NCBI GenBank assembly: GCA_913041075.1
Contig: CAJWGZ010000052.1
Location: forward strand, 1-7,030
Origin: an uncultured Fidelibacterota bacterium
GTDB taxonomy: Bacteria; Fidelibacterota; Marinisomatia; Marinisomatales; TCS55
Direction of reading: 5' to 3'
Length of the DNA stretch: 7,030 bases
The notes below the pieces were generated by a model. It searched no databases. It saw only the letters and a program-made list of their open reading frames with translations, and was not told the origin of the DNA. Position 1 is the stretch's first letter. Every line of letters begins with the position of its first letter. A program made the translations under genes and the position numbers. This document shows positions 1-6,667 of this stretch, one piece after another.

Positions 1-110
1 CTGGTACCTATGGGCATAAAAACAGGTGTATCTATTTGGGAATGATATGTATTCAGTGTACCAGTTCGAGCGGAAGAATTAGGATCAGTTGATGTGATAG
101 AAAAATTCAA
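1..110 (-). CDS. tgt: Queuine tRNA-ribosyltransferase (Tgt), N-terminal fragment
   Basis: Only the first 36 codons lie in the window, and the gene continues past base 1. Tgt exchanges the wobble guanine of GUN-anticodon tRNAs (Asp, Asn, His, Tyr) for a queuosine precursor in the cytoplasm. The visible residues read as a classic Tgt N-terminus: F-x-I near the start, then ARTGTL, then TPVFMPIGT, matching the family pattern of R-x-G-x-L followed by TP-x-FMPVGT. The start is assigned to TTG at 108-110. The only in-frame codon between it and the radA stop (TGA, 114-116) is CAG, and the first in-frame ATG falls inside the conserved FMPIGT motif, so it is too late. No clear Shine-Dalgarno sequence precedes the TTG, so translation probably depends on coupling to radA 3 nt upstream. 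Family identity rests on this short but very characteristic stretch. The catalytic Asp residues and the zinc site are outside the window. Confidence 0.85.
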   Translation of the reverse strand, partial: MNFSITSTDPNSSARTGTLNTYHSQIDTPVFMPIGT

Positions 111-113
111 CTG

Positions 114-1469
114 TCAAAATAAATTACTAAATACTTCCTTTACGGAAGAAACACCAATTACTTTTATTTTAGTGTTGGATTTCTTGAATCGCTTTAGGTT
201 GGATTGTGGTACAATAATCTGCTTAAACCCCAAGGCTTCAGTTTCTGCTACGCGTTTATCCAGCTTCGCTACTGACCGTACTTCACCAACTAGACCCACT
301 TCCCCAACTAATACTGTATCTTGGGGGATAATGATGTCTTTTGCACTAGAAGCAAGCGCCGTGATTACCGCAAGATCTGCTGTTGGATCACTGATACGAA
401 GACCGCCAACCAGATTTACAAATACATCCTTTGTACCCATTACCATCCCTAGTCTCTTTTCCAAAACAGCTAAAAACATGGATAACCGTTTATAATCAAT
501 ACCATTGGCATTACGTTGCGGTGTACCAAAATTTGCGTTCGATACCAATGCTTGTACTTCTACCAGTATAGGTCTGGTCCCTTCCAGAGCAGGAAATACA
601 GCTGATCCAGGGACTTCTTTTGTCCGCTCAGCAAGAAAAAGTTCAGATGGATTAGATACTTCCTCTAACCCCTGTTTACTCATTTGAAATATCCCTACTT
701 CATTTGTAGTTCCAAAACGGTTTTTTTCTGAGCGTAAAACTCGATGGTCAAAACGTGGGTCACCTTCTAGATATAACACAGTATCTACCATATGCTCCAG
801 CATCTTTGGTCCGGCGATTATACCTTCTTTGGTAACATGTCCAATTACAATTACGGATACACCATTTTGCTTTGACATTGTCAAAAATTGTTGACCACAT
901 TCTCGAATTTGGCCTGGAGAGCCCGGGATCGAATCGATATTATCGCTATATATAGTTTGAATGGAATCCAAAATCAGCAATTTTGGTTTAAGCAGCGCAA
1001 CCTGATCCAAAATAACTTGAGCATTATTTTCAGTTGATAGGTGGATCAAATTTGAATCTATTCCTAAGCGTTTCGCTCGTAAGGCCAATTGATCTTCACT
1101 TTCTTCAGCAGATACATATAATACTTTACTGTTTAAACCAGGTATTATCTGTAGTGCCAGTGTGGATTTACCAACACCTGGGCTACCACCAAGCAATATC
1201 ATTGATCCAGGTAAAATACCGCCGCCTAAAACACGATCTACTTCAGGTATCCCTGTATTATTTCTATTGATTTTTCCTTTTTTCAGTAAATCTACCATTT
1301 TTGTCGTGGACCGTGGTCGACCGTTAGATCGCGTTCGTGATTTGGTATTTACTTTATATTCACTTAGCGTACCCCATTCACTACAGGATGGACACTGTCC
1401 ATTCCATTTAGCAAATTCGTTGCCACAAGAAGAACAAAGGAATACTATTCTAACTTTAGATTTCGCCAT
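114..1469 (-). CDS. radA: DNA repair protein RadA (Sms)
   Basis: RadA is a RecA-like, DnaB-type ATPase that promotes branch migration and processing of recombination intermediates in the cytoplasm. All family hallmarks are present in the 451 residues, the usual full length. There is an N-terminal four-cysteine zinc finger (C12, C15, C26, C29). Walker A is GGSPGVGKST at about 94-103, and Walker B is LLILD with D168. The RadA-specific KNRFG motif is at 249-253. A C-terminal Lon-like domain spans about 300-451 and includes GGLRISDPTADLAV, the RadA version that lacks the Lon protease dyad. The ATG at 1467-1469 gives the standard short lead before the zinc finger. AAGGT lies about 20 nt upstream, too far to be a convincing ribosome site. 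The gene follows the fusion protein gene by 54 bp and precedes tgt by 3 nt, which suggests a co-transcribed leftward operon. No frameshift or missing motif was seen. Confidence 0.97.
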   Translation of the reverse strand: MAKSKVRIVFLCSSCGNEFAKWNGQCPSCSEWGTLSEYKVNTKSRTRSNGRPRSTTKMVDLLKKGKINRNNTGIPEVDRVLGGGILPGSMILLGGSPGVGKSTLALQIIPGLNSKVLYVSAEESEDQLALRAKRLGIDSNLIHLSTENNAQVILDQVALLKPKLLILDSIQTIYSDNIDSIPGSPGQIRECGQQFLTMSKQNGVSVIVIGHVTKEGIIAGPKMLEHMVDTVLYLEGDPRFDHRVLRSEKNRFGTTNEVGIFQMSKQGLEEVSNPSELFLAERTKEVPGSAVFPALEGTRPILVEVQALVSNANFGTPQRNANGIDYKRLSMFLAVLEKRLGMVMGTKDVFVNLVGGLRISDPTADLAVITALASSAKDIIIPQDTVLVGEVGLVGEVRSVAKLDKRVAETEALGFKQIIVPQSNLKRFKKSNTKIKVIGVSSVKEVFSNLF

Positions 1470-1523
1470 GATCGGTCGGGAAATTGACCTTGACCAAACG
1501 GATTGTCAAGAACTAAGGGATGG
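1470..1523 (-). other. Short spacer between fusion gene and radA, with GGTCAA direct repeat
   Basis: This 54-bp gap holds no convincing rho-independent terminator: I found no GC-rich hairpin followed by a T run. That favours read-through from the upstream gene into radA. On the minus strand it contains two back-to-back copies of GGTCAA (plus strand TTGACCTTGACC at 1484-1495). It also has a perfect TTGACA at 1504-1509, but no acceptable -10 box lies at 16-18 nt spacing. No ribosome site close to the radA start is evident. Confidence 0.4.
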
Positions 1524-4500
1524 TTACCAGTCTGTACCGATGGAAAAATAATACTGCGGTTTAGAATAACCAGTAGGATTAACATCCCATGCTGTATCAA
1601 TCCTCAATAAAAAATAGCCCAAATTGATTTTCACGCCAACACCAAATCCAGCTATGACAGGGGTTATACCATCAGGTAGTGAATAATCACCATATTTCTG
1701 ACGCATATTATTTGTTTCATCGAATTCATCTAAATTATCCCAGGCAGCACCTACATCAAGGAATAGATAACTACCAAAGTTGCTAAAGACAAATTTATTA
1801 GGTATACCAAATGCAAAAAGAAAAGGAAATCTGAATTCTAGATTCATAAGTGCGACATTGCTTCCAGTCCTTTCAAAAAAACGGTAACCACGCATAGGAA
1901 ATACAAAGTCTGATAAATAGACATCGATCAGCATTGATGTATTACTTGTATCAATTGGCTGACTACGGAATTGACTATTATCTTTGTGTCCAAATGTTTC
2001 GCCACGCCCACCGATCCAATTCTGTAAACCGCCTAATACAAATTTTTGCGGATTAGGGCCAAAACTCTTACCAAACGTTATCCTTCCAGCCAAACTCGTA
2101 AACCTACTAAACATATAGTATTTCCTGATGTCAAACTTTATGGTCTGGTATTTCAATTTGCTTGCACCAAGCCCGGGACTAATTCTTAATGTAGTATTAT
2201 GACGGACACCATCTATGGGGCCTGTGTAACCGTATATGGTATTATCAAAAATATAACTCGATGTTAGCATCATAACATCAGCAGCATCTCGAGCGGTTTC
2301 AGAATATTGACGTGTAATAAAATCCTGCTGCCATAACCCATATTCAATCTTATTATACGTTAGACCTGCATCAAATCTATTGAATCTATTGAAGGGATAG
2401 GATATTAACCCCTGAGTACCATAATACCGTAATCGATAAAAATTACCATAACCATAATTATACATATCAGCCTGGTGAAATATTGCGAAATAATAATCTG
2501 CGCGATTCTTTAAATATGCATAAGTAAAATAATAATCACTCCTATCCAAACTAATGACTAATTCGGTTCCCAGAGATATTTGATGGTCACCCAAAACGTC
2601 ACTGAAAGCGAATTGCGTCATCCCTTGGGCACCAAAAAAGGTGCTATAGCTAGCATAACCAAGGACCATGTCCATGGTTAGTCTAGTTTTATAAGGCTGC
2701 GGTATATAATCTCCATCTGCAGAAATAAGTGAATCGGCCACTACGAACATACCTGAATCAGGTTCTGATACATTAGTATTTTGGTTATAATTCCTGTATT
2801 CTGGCGCAAAAATATAATTGGAATAATCTCTTCCTGAAGTTCGATTAGTGTTAATGCCGGTTGATTTATTCCGACGGAAATCTACCAGTAAGTCATCTCC
2901 CGATTTTCTGTCTTTGATGAATTGTGTTGGATTGATTTCAATAACATTCATATCTATTGGGTTTGCTAAGCGAAAGATATCCCAACCATTATCTGAATAC
3001 CCCGCAAAGACCATGACATCATCATCATCTGAGAGACTAATTTGGAATAAACCGGTAAGTATGTTAGTTAATGGTTCAATCTTATCGTTATCCATGTCAT
3101 GCCTGTATAGATTTGATATACCGCTTTCATCAGACGTATAAAACAGCACATTATCCGTCTTTGCCCAGATAGGATAATTTTCATTGTCATCAGTATCTGT
3201 AATTCTTTGGAAAGAATTATTTGAAATATCTAAAGTAAAAATGTCAGTCTGAAAATGCGTTATTTTTAATACAGGTAAATCGGGATCAGATAAATCGTTT
3301 TCGCTTTTATTGCGACTGGAAACATAAGCAATACTATTACCATTGGGATTCCATACTGGTTCTGAATCTGAATAGATATCGTTTGTTAGATTTATAAGTG
3401 TTTTATTTTCCAGATCATAAAGATAAATATCGCTGGCATTTGCTTTATTGCCTACAAATGCAATTTGTTGACCATTGGGACTCCAGGCTGCTGAAAAAAT
3501 ACCATCCAAATCAAAGGTTAGTTTTTTCTTATTGCGCGGTTTTTCTACATCGATCAAATACAATGCATCCTGTACGCCAGCCTTTGCCGCAATGACAATT
3601 TTTTTGCTATCTGGAGACCACGATATTCCGGGTTGTAGCCATTTTAATTCCTCAAAATCTATGGATCGATTACCTTTAACTAGTTTGCGGATATTTTTCC
3701 CATCTATTGCATCAATAAGGGAAATGTTAGCAAACCCTGATTTATCTTCCAGAATAGCAATCTTACTGCCATCGGGTGAAATTGCTGGTGATATGTTGTA
3801 GTAATTATTTTTTTCTTTATGGTCCGTCAATCTGATAGCGATATCTTCAATTTCCTCACGACCATTTATATCCGGCCAATATTCTTTTTTCAAGTATTTT
3901 TGCCACTGTTTTGTCAACCCCTTGAAATCCATTCCTATTGCTTTTTCAAAGCCTTCCTCCGCACTTTGGGTGAATTTCATTGCGGTGAATACTTCGCCGA
4001 TTTTTTCCCGTCCATATTTTTCGGCAATGAATCGCCAGACTGATTGTCCTCCCTTATATGCAAGAAAAGATTCCAACTGCTCTACTGTAGGCATTTCCTC
4101 ATGAACGGCTAGATCACGTAAAATCATATCTGCCTGTGTATCCCAGTTCATAGAAAGATATTCTGCCAAACCTTCATTGGCCCACAACGGAACGCGCAGC
4201 TTTACCCTACCAGAGTATACATTCTGCGCAGAACCATAAACCATGTCATTTATGACAGCATGGACTAGTTCATGATGGATCACATGGCGGAACTGCTCAT
4301 AGTCACCTTCAAAAGGAATAACTACACGGTTCTTGAATAACTCGGTAACACCGCCTATTCCTTCTTGCATATATGGTAAAATAACATTTGTTTGCTGGAA
4401 ATCATTATGTGAGTGATAAATAATTATTGGTACACGTTTTCGTAATGTCCAGCGTAGGTGCTTGGATATTTGTTCATAAGCTTCTTCACCTTTTTCTGCA

Positions 4501-4667
4501 GTGAATTGTGCTAGATCGATACCATCACCATAATAATAAATATCAAAATGAGGAGTTGTAATAAAAGACCAATTAAAATTTCTATACTGGACCTTATTTT
4601 GCCCGAAAGATTGACCTACAGCTAGATGACTAGCTAGGATCATAATACCTATAATTACCCTAAACAT
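1524..4667 (-). CDS. Exported zinc peptidase / PD40 propeller / Omp85-like barrel fusion protein
   Basis: I recognise the domains but no named gene. Of 1047 residues, 1-18 form a signal peptide (hydrophobic core, likely SPase I site after A16-V17-G18). Residues about 30-265 form a peptidase-MA-like domain with HELVH at 132-136 and a downstream WANEGLAEY (162-170), where E165 is the likely third zinc ligand, as in gluzincins. Residues about 288-570 carry some six PD40/TolB-like propeller blades, each with a motif such as SPDGSKIAI (297-305), WSPDSKKIVI (350-359), WSPNGQQIAF (395-404) and WNPNGNSIAY (439-448). A D/N-rich linker (about 570-660) leads to a C-terminal beta barrel (about 663-1047) of alternating aromatic strands. 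The barrel has RGY at 926-928 followed by NLEFRFPF (942-949), the Omp85/BamA loop-6 pattern, and ends in Trp. Inferred location is the outer membrane, with peptidase and propeller in the periplasm. Substrate and role are unknown. The ATG at 4665-4667 sits directly before the signal peptide and has no visible Shine-Dalgarno sequence. It is the first gene of the leftward operon with radA and tgt. Confidence 0.88.
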   Translation of the reverse strand: MFRVIIGIMILASHLAVGQSFGQNKVQYRNFNWSFITTPHFDIYYYGDGIDLAQFTAEKGEEAYEQISKHLRWTLRKRVPIIIYHSHNDFQQTNVILPYMQEGIGGVTELFKNRVVIPFEGDYEQFRHVIHHELVHAVINDMVYGSAQNVYSGRVKLRVPLWANEGLAEYLSMNWDTQADMILRDLAVHEEMPTVEQLESFLAYKGGQSVWRFIAEKYGREKIGEVFTAMKFTQSAEEGFEKAIGMDFKGLTKQWQKYLKKEYWPDINGREEIEDIAIRLTDHKEKNNYYNISPAISPDGSKIAILEDKSGFANISLIDAIDGKNIRKLVKGNRSIDFEELKWLQPGISWSPDSKKIVIAAKAGVQDALYLIDVEKPRNKKKLTFDLDGIFSAAWSPNGQQIAFVGNKANASDIYLYDLENKTLINLTNDIYSDSEPVWNPNGNSIAYVSSRNKSENDLSDPDLPVLKITHFQTDIFTLDISNNSFQRITDTDDNENYPIWAKTDNVLFYTSDESGISNLYRHDMDNDKIEPLTNILTGLFQISLSDDDDVMVFAGYSDNGWDIFRLANPIDMNVIEINPTQFIKDRKSGDDLLVDFRRNKSTGINTNRTSGRDYSNYIFAPEYRNYNQNTNVSEPDSGMFVVADSLISADGDYIPQPYKTRLTMDMVLGYASYSTFFGAQGMTQFAFSDVLGDHQISLGTELVISLDRSDYYFTYAYLKNRADYYFAIFHQADMYNYGYGNFYRLRYYGTQGLISYPFNRFNRFDAGLTYNKIEYGLWQQDFITRQYSETARDAADVMMLTSSYIFDNTIYGYTGPIDGVRHNTTLRISPGLGASKLKYQTIKFDIRKYYMFSRFTSLAGRITFGKSFGPNPQKFVLGGLQNWIGGRGETFGHKDNSQFRSQPIDTSNTSMLIDVYLSDFVFPMRGYRFFERTGSNVALMNLEFRFPFLFAFGIPNKFVFSNFGSYLFLDVGAAWDNLDEFDETNNMRQKYGDYSLPDGITPVIAGFGVGVKINLGYFLLRIDTAWDVNPTGYSKPQYYFSIGTDW

Positions 4668-4746
4668 GATATTAGTACTTTAATTTACTCTACAAGTTCG
4701 AAAATTTTGACACTATTTATTTGTTAATGTTAAATATGGAGATGAA
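4668..4746. promoter_or_regulatory. Divergent intergenic promoter region
   Basis: This 79-bp, very AT-rich gap separates the leftward fusion gene from the rightward lpxH-like gene and must hold promoters for both unless one lies inside a gene. On the plus strand there is an exact TTGACA at 4707-4712, and 17 nt further a partial -10, TTAAAT at 4730-4735 (four of six consensus bases). A start 6-7 nt downstream would fall at about 4742, almost on the lpxH start and past its GGAG, so this pairing is doubtful. On the minus strand TTGTAG and TAATAT occur, but only 15 nt apart. I found no convincing operator palindrome, only the short self-complementary TTCGAA and AAAATTTT. Confidence 0.4.
4738..4741 (+). 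promoter_or_regulatory. Shine-Dalgarno GGAG deciding the TTG start of the lpxH-like gene
   Basis: GGAG lies 5 nt before TTG at 4747-4749, which is ideal spacing. The competing ATG at 4795 (residue 17) has no comparable site. An ATG at 4742-4744 touches the GGAG directly and opens only a two-codon frame (ATG AAT TGA), so it is not the lpxH start. Confidence 0.65.
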
Positions 4747-5538
4747 TTGAATTTGATTGCCTATCCTAAATCTTACAGTTTAGTTTCAGATGGTATGCAA
4801 TTGCCGGTCTATTTTATTTCAGATGTTCATCTCATGGATCAGTTGTCCGAAAGTGAAACAAATAACCAAAAACCACTCTATCGTTTTCTTGACCATATAA
4901 AACATACTGGTGGAACGCTATTTATCAACGGTGATTTGTTTGATTTCTATTTTGAATATAAGGATGTAATTCCAAAAGGTTATTTCCCCATATACAATCA
5001 ATTATATACCTTGAAAAATTCCGGTATTGAAATCCATTATATTTTGGGAAATCATGACTACTGGGTTATGGATTTCATGAAAAAACATTTAACGACACAA
5101 ACATACGAAAACGATGTAACGCTGGAATTAAATGGTAAAAAATTCTACATTTCACATGGTGATGGCTACCTTTCTTGGGACCATGGATACAGATTATTGA
5201 AGCGTATAATTCATAGCCGGCTATTTATATGGTCTTATCGCTGGATCCACCCGAACATTAGTTTTAAGATTGCCAGTTGGATCTCCAAGCGCGGCAAACA
5301 CTATGACCATTCAGATGAGTATAATCAGCGCGTACTAGATGAAATGACTGAACTTGCGAAGAAAAAAGTTCGGCAAGGTTTTGATTATCTTGTTTTAGGG
5401 CATTATCATCAGGCTATTGATCAGTCAGTTGAAAATGGAAAATTGATTATTTTAGGGGATTGGCTAACATTTTTTACATACGGCTATTTTGATGGTACTG
5501 ACCTCACACTCAAAAAATGGGTCGAACATGATGCGTAG
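4747..5538 (+). CDS. lpxH: UDP-2,3-diacylglucosamine diphosphatase-like metallophosphoesterase (LpxH type)
   Basis: LpxH hydrolyses UDP-2,3-diacylglucosamine to lipid X and UMP at the inner face of the cytoplasmic membrane, a committed step of lipid A synthesis. The 263 residues hold every dimetal calcineurin-like motif: FISDVHL (D26, H28), NGDLFDF (D63), GNHDYW (N102, H103), SHGDG (H137) and GHYH (H219, H221). The stretch from about 140 to 200, rich in Trp, Arg and His (HPN, SWISKRGKHY), fits the lid region of LpxH proteins of the Bacteroidetes type. There is no signal peptide, as expected for a cytoplasmic enzyme. TTG at 4747 is chosen as start because GGAG sits 5 nt before it. It adds about 18 residues ahead of the first Asp compared with E. 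coli LpxH, and the alternative ATG at 4795 would remove 16 of them. The gene overlaps the next one by 11 bp. A different metallophosphoesterase substrate is possible, but the motif set favours LpxH. Confidence 0.82.
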   Translation: MNLIAYPKSYSLVSDGMQLPVYFISDVHLMDQLSESETNNQKPLYRFLDHIKHTGGTLFINGDLFDFYFEYKDVIPKGYFPIYNQLYTLKNSGIEIHYILGNHDYWVMDFMKKHLTTQTYENDVTLELNGKKFYISHGDGYLSWDHGYRLLKRIIHSRLFIWSYRWIHPNISFKIASWISKRGKHYDHSDEYNQRVLDEMTELAKKKVRQGFDYLVLGHYHQAIDQSVENGKLIILGDWLTFFTYGYFDGTDLTLKKWVEHDA

Positions 5539-6667
5539 TAAGGCATTAATCCTACTACTGTTGCTATCATTCACCCTTAATAGTTGTTCATTTATCAAAA
5601 AGATTTTCCCTGGTAAACAAGAGGAAGCTCCCAGTGTAACTTTTGAATTAATCGATAAATTACGGATTGCTTACGAAGACGGTCGGATTCAGGCTCTTGA
5701 AGAGTTGATTTCAATATATAATGATAGCAGCTTACCCTTCGAGGCACGTATTGAAGCAGGTAAAGTACTTGGAGACTCTCAACATCCCACGGCACTCAAT
5801 GCGATTGCACAGGCGGTTTCAAGTGGGGCAGCTCTAGATATAACTTTCATGGAAGAATCCATAAAACTGCTAGCGAAATTCAGAGAAAACCCTAAGGCAG
5901 CAGAAGCTATGATCCAAGGCATGGAAAATATTGAACTAAAAACTAATAGTTTACACATGACACTGGTAAGAAGCCTGAATAAAATCCGTGTGGAAGACCA
6001 AGTATTGGCATTACTTGACCTTTATGAGATCGCTCATGCTAATGTTGAACGAACCGATCTGCTTTTAGCTGAAACATTGGGGGCAATTGGAACAGAAGAA
6101 GTAGTTCCAATATTAGTAAGTATCGCAAAAAATCCTATCTTAAAAATTGGTGTTCGAAACCGTGCAGTAGAAATTCTCGGTAAAAAAGACCCTGGTGAGG
6201 TGGCTAATGCATTTGCCGAGTTGTTAAATGATCCCGCTACTAATTTAGAAGTACGGGAATTCGCTTTAAATACTATGCGTGGTGTGAAACAAGAAAACCT
6301 TATTCTAGCTCTATTAAATACATATAATGCGGGCCGCAGCGAATATTACAGTCTTCTGAATACCCTACTAGAAACACTGGGAAACTTCGATGACCCCCAA
6401 GTATTTAAAGCCATTATCCAAATTGGTCTAACTGATGATCTACCCATTGATTTAAGAAAAAAAGCTATTGAAAGCCTAGGAGGATTAAATAATCCAAATG
6501 TAATCCCAAGATTTCTGCCACTATTAGCAGATGCAAAAAACTATACACTCCATGGTCCTATTGTTCAGATGGTCGGTAGGTTAGGTAAACAGGATCTGTA
6601 TCATGAAAAGATACGTCGATTAGCATTTGCCGCCCATATGAAAGAAAGCCAATACATTGTACCATAG
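5528..6667 (+). CDS. HEAT-repeat lipoprotein
   Basis: This is a predicted lipid-anchored helical-repeat protein of 379 residues with no named family that I recognise. Counting from ATG at 5528, residues 1-19 are a lipoprotein signal (MMRSK, then a run of leucines), ending in the lipobox LNSC with the lipidated Cys at 20. Ser at +2 gives no inner-membrane retention signal, so the outer membrane is likely. Residues about 40-370 are paired amphipathic helices of HEAT/ARM type. Examples are EARIEAGKVLGD (72-83), GVRNRAVEILGKKDP (208-222), EVREFALNTMRG (241-252) and DLRKKAIESLGG (308-319). Such solenoids usually act as binding scaffolds, and no catalytic motif is seen. An in-frame ATG at 5489 would put 13 polar residues before the signal peptide, so 5528 (or the adjacent 5531) is preferred. 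The start overlaps the lpxH stop by 11 bp and the stop overlaps the next start by 11 bp, consistent with coupled translation. No strong Shine-Dalgarno sequence is visible. Confidence 0.85.
   Translation: MMRSKALILLLLLSFTLNSCSFIKKIFPGKQEEAPSVTFELIDKLRIAYEDGRIQALEELISIYNDSSLPFEARIEAGKVLGDSQHPTALNAIAQAVSSGAALDITFMEESIKLLAKFRENPKAAEAMIQGMENIELKTNSLHMTLVRSLNKIRVEDQVLALLDLYEIAHANVERTDLLLAETLGAIGTEEVVPILVSIAKNPILKIGVRNRAVEILGKKDPGEVANAFAELLNDPATNLEVREFALNTMRGVKQENLILALLNTYNAGRSEYYSLLNTLLETLGNFDDPQVFKAIIQIGLTDDLPIDLRKKAIESLGGLNNPNVIPRFLPLLADAKNYTLHGPIVQMVGRLGKQDLYHEKIRRLAFAAHMKESQYIVP

Noticed and set aside
94..495. Plus-strand open frame opposite the 3' end of radA.
   Set aside because: It lies antisense to strongly conserved RadA coding sequence. 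Its translation has no recognisable domain and no ribosome site was seen, so it is a shadow frame.
1504..1509. Exact TTGACA on the minus strand between the fusion gene and radA, a possible internal radA promoter.
   Set aside because: At 17 nt spacing the hexamer is CAATTT, a poor -10, and 18 nt is no better. Chance occurrence in AT-rich DNA is likely.
1162..1551. Plus-strand open frame opposite the RadA N-terminus.
   Set aside because: It is antisense to the zinc finger and Walker A region. Its Pro/Ser-rich translation looks like a complement artefact.
2372..2394. Short tandem repeat of about 9 bp (plus strand, AATCTATTG copies).
   Set aside because: It simply encodes the FNRFNRF segment of a barrel strand. 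Two copies inside a coding sequence do not suggest a separate element.
3019..3030. Short trinucleotide run of ATC repeats.
   Set aside because: It encodes the Asp run at residues 547-550 of the propeller domain. It is too short to be a meaningful microsatellite.
4699..4710. Possible operator palindrome around TTCGAA and AAAATTTT in the divergent region.
   Set aside because: Self-complementarity does not extend beyond 6-8 AT-rich bases in either case.
5489..5527. Earlier ATG start for the HEAT lipoprotein.
   Set aside because: It would place 13 polar residues before the signal peptide and lengthen the lpxH overlap to 50 bp. The paired ATGs at 5528 and 5531 give a normal lipoprotein signal.
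5595..5795. Minus-strand open frame within the HEAT lipoprotein gene.
   Set aside because: It is antisense to a clear repeat-protein coding region and shows no recognisable motif or ribosome site.
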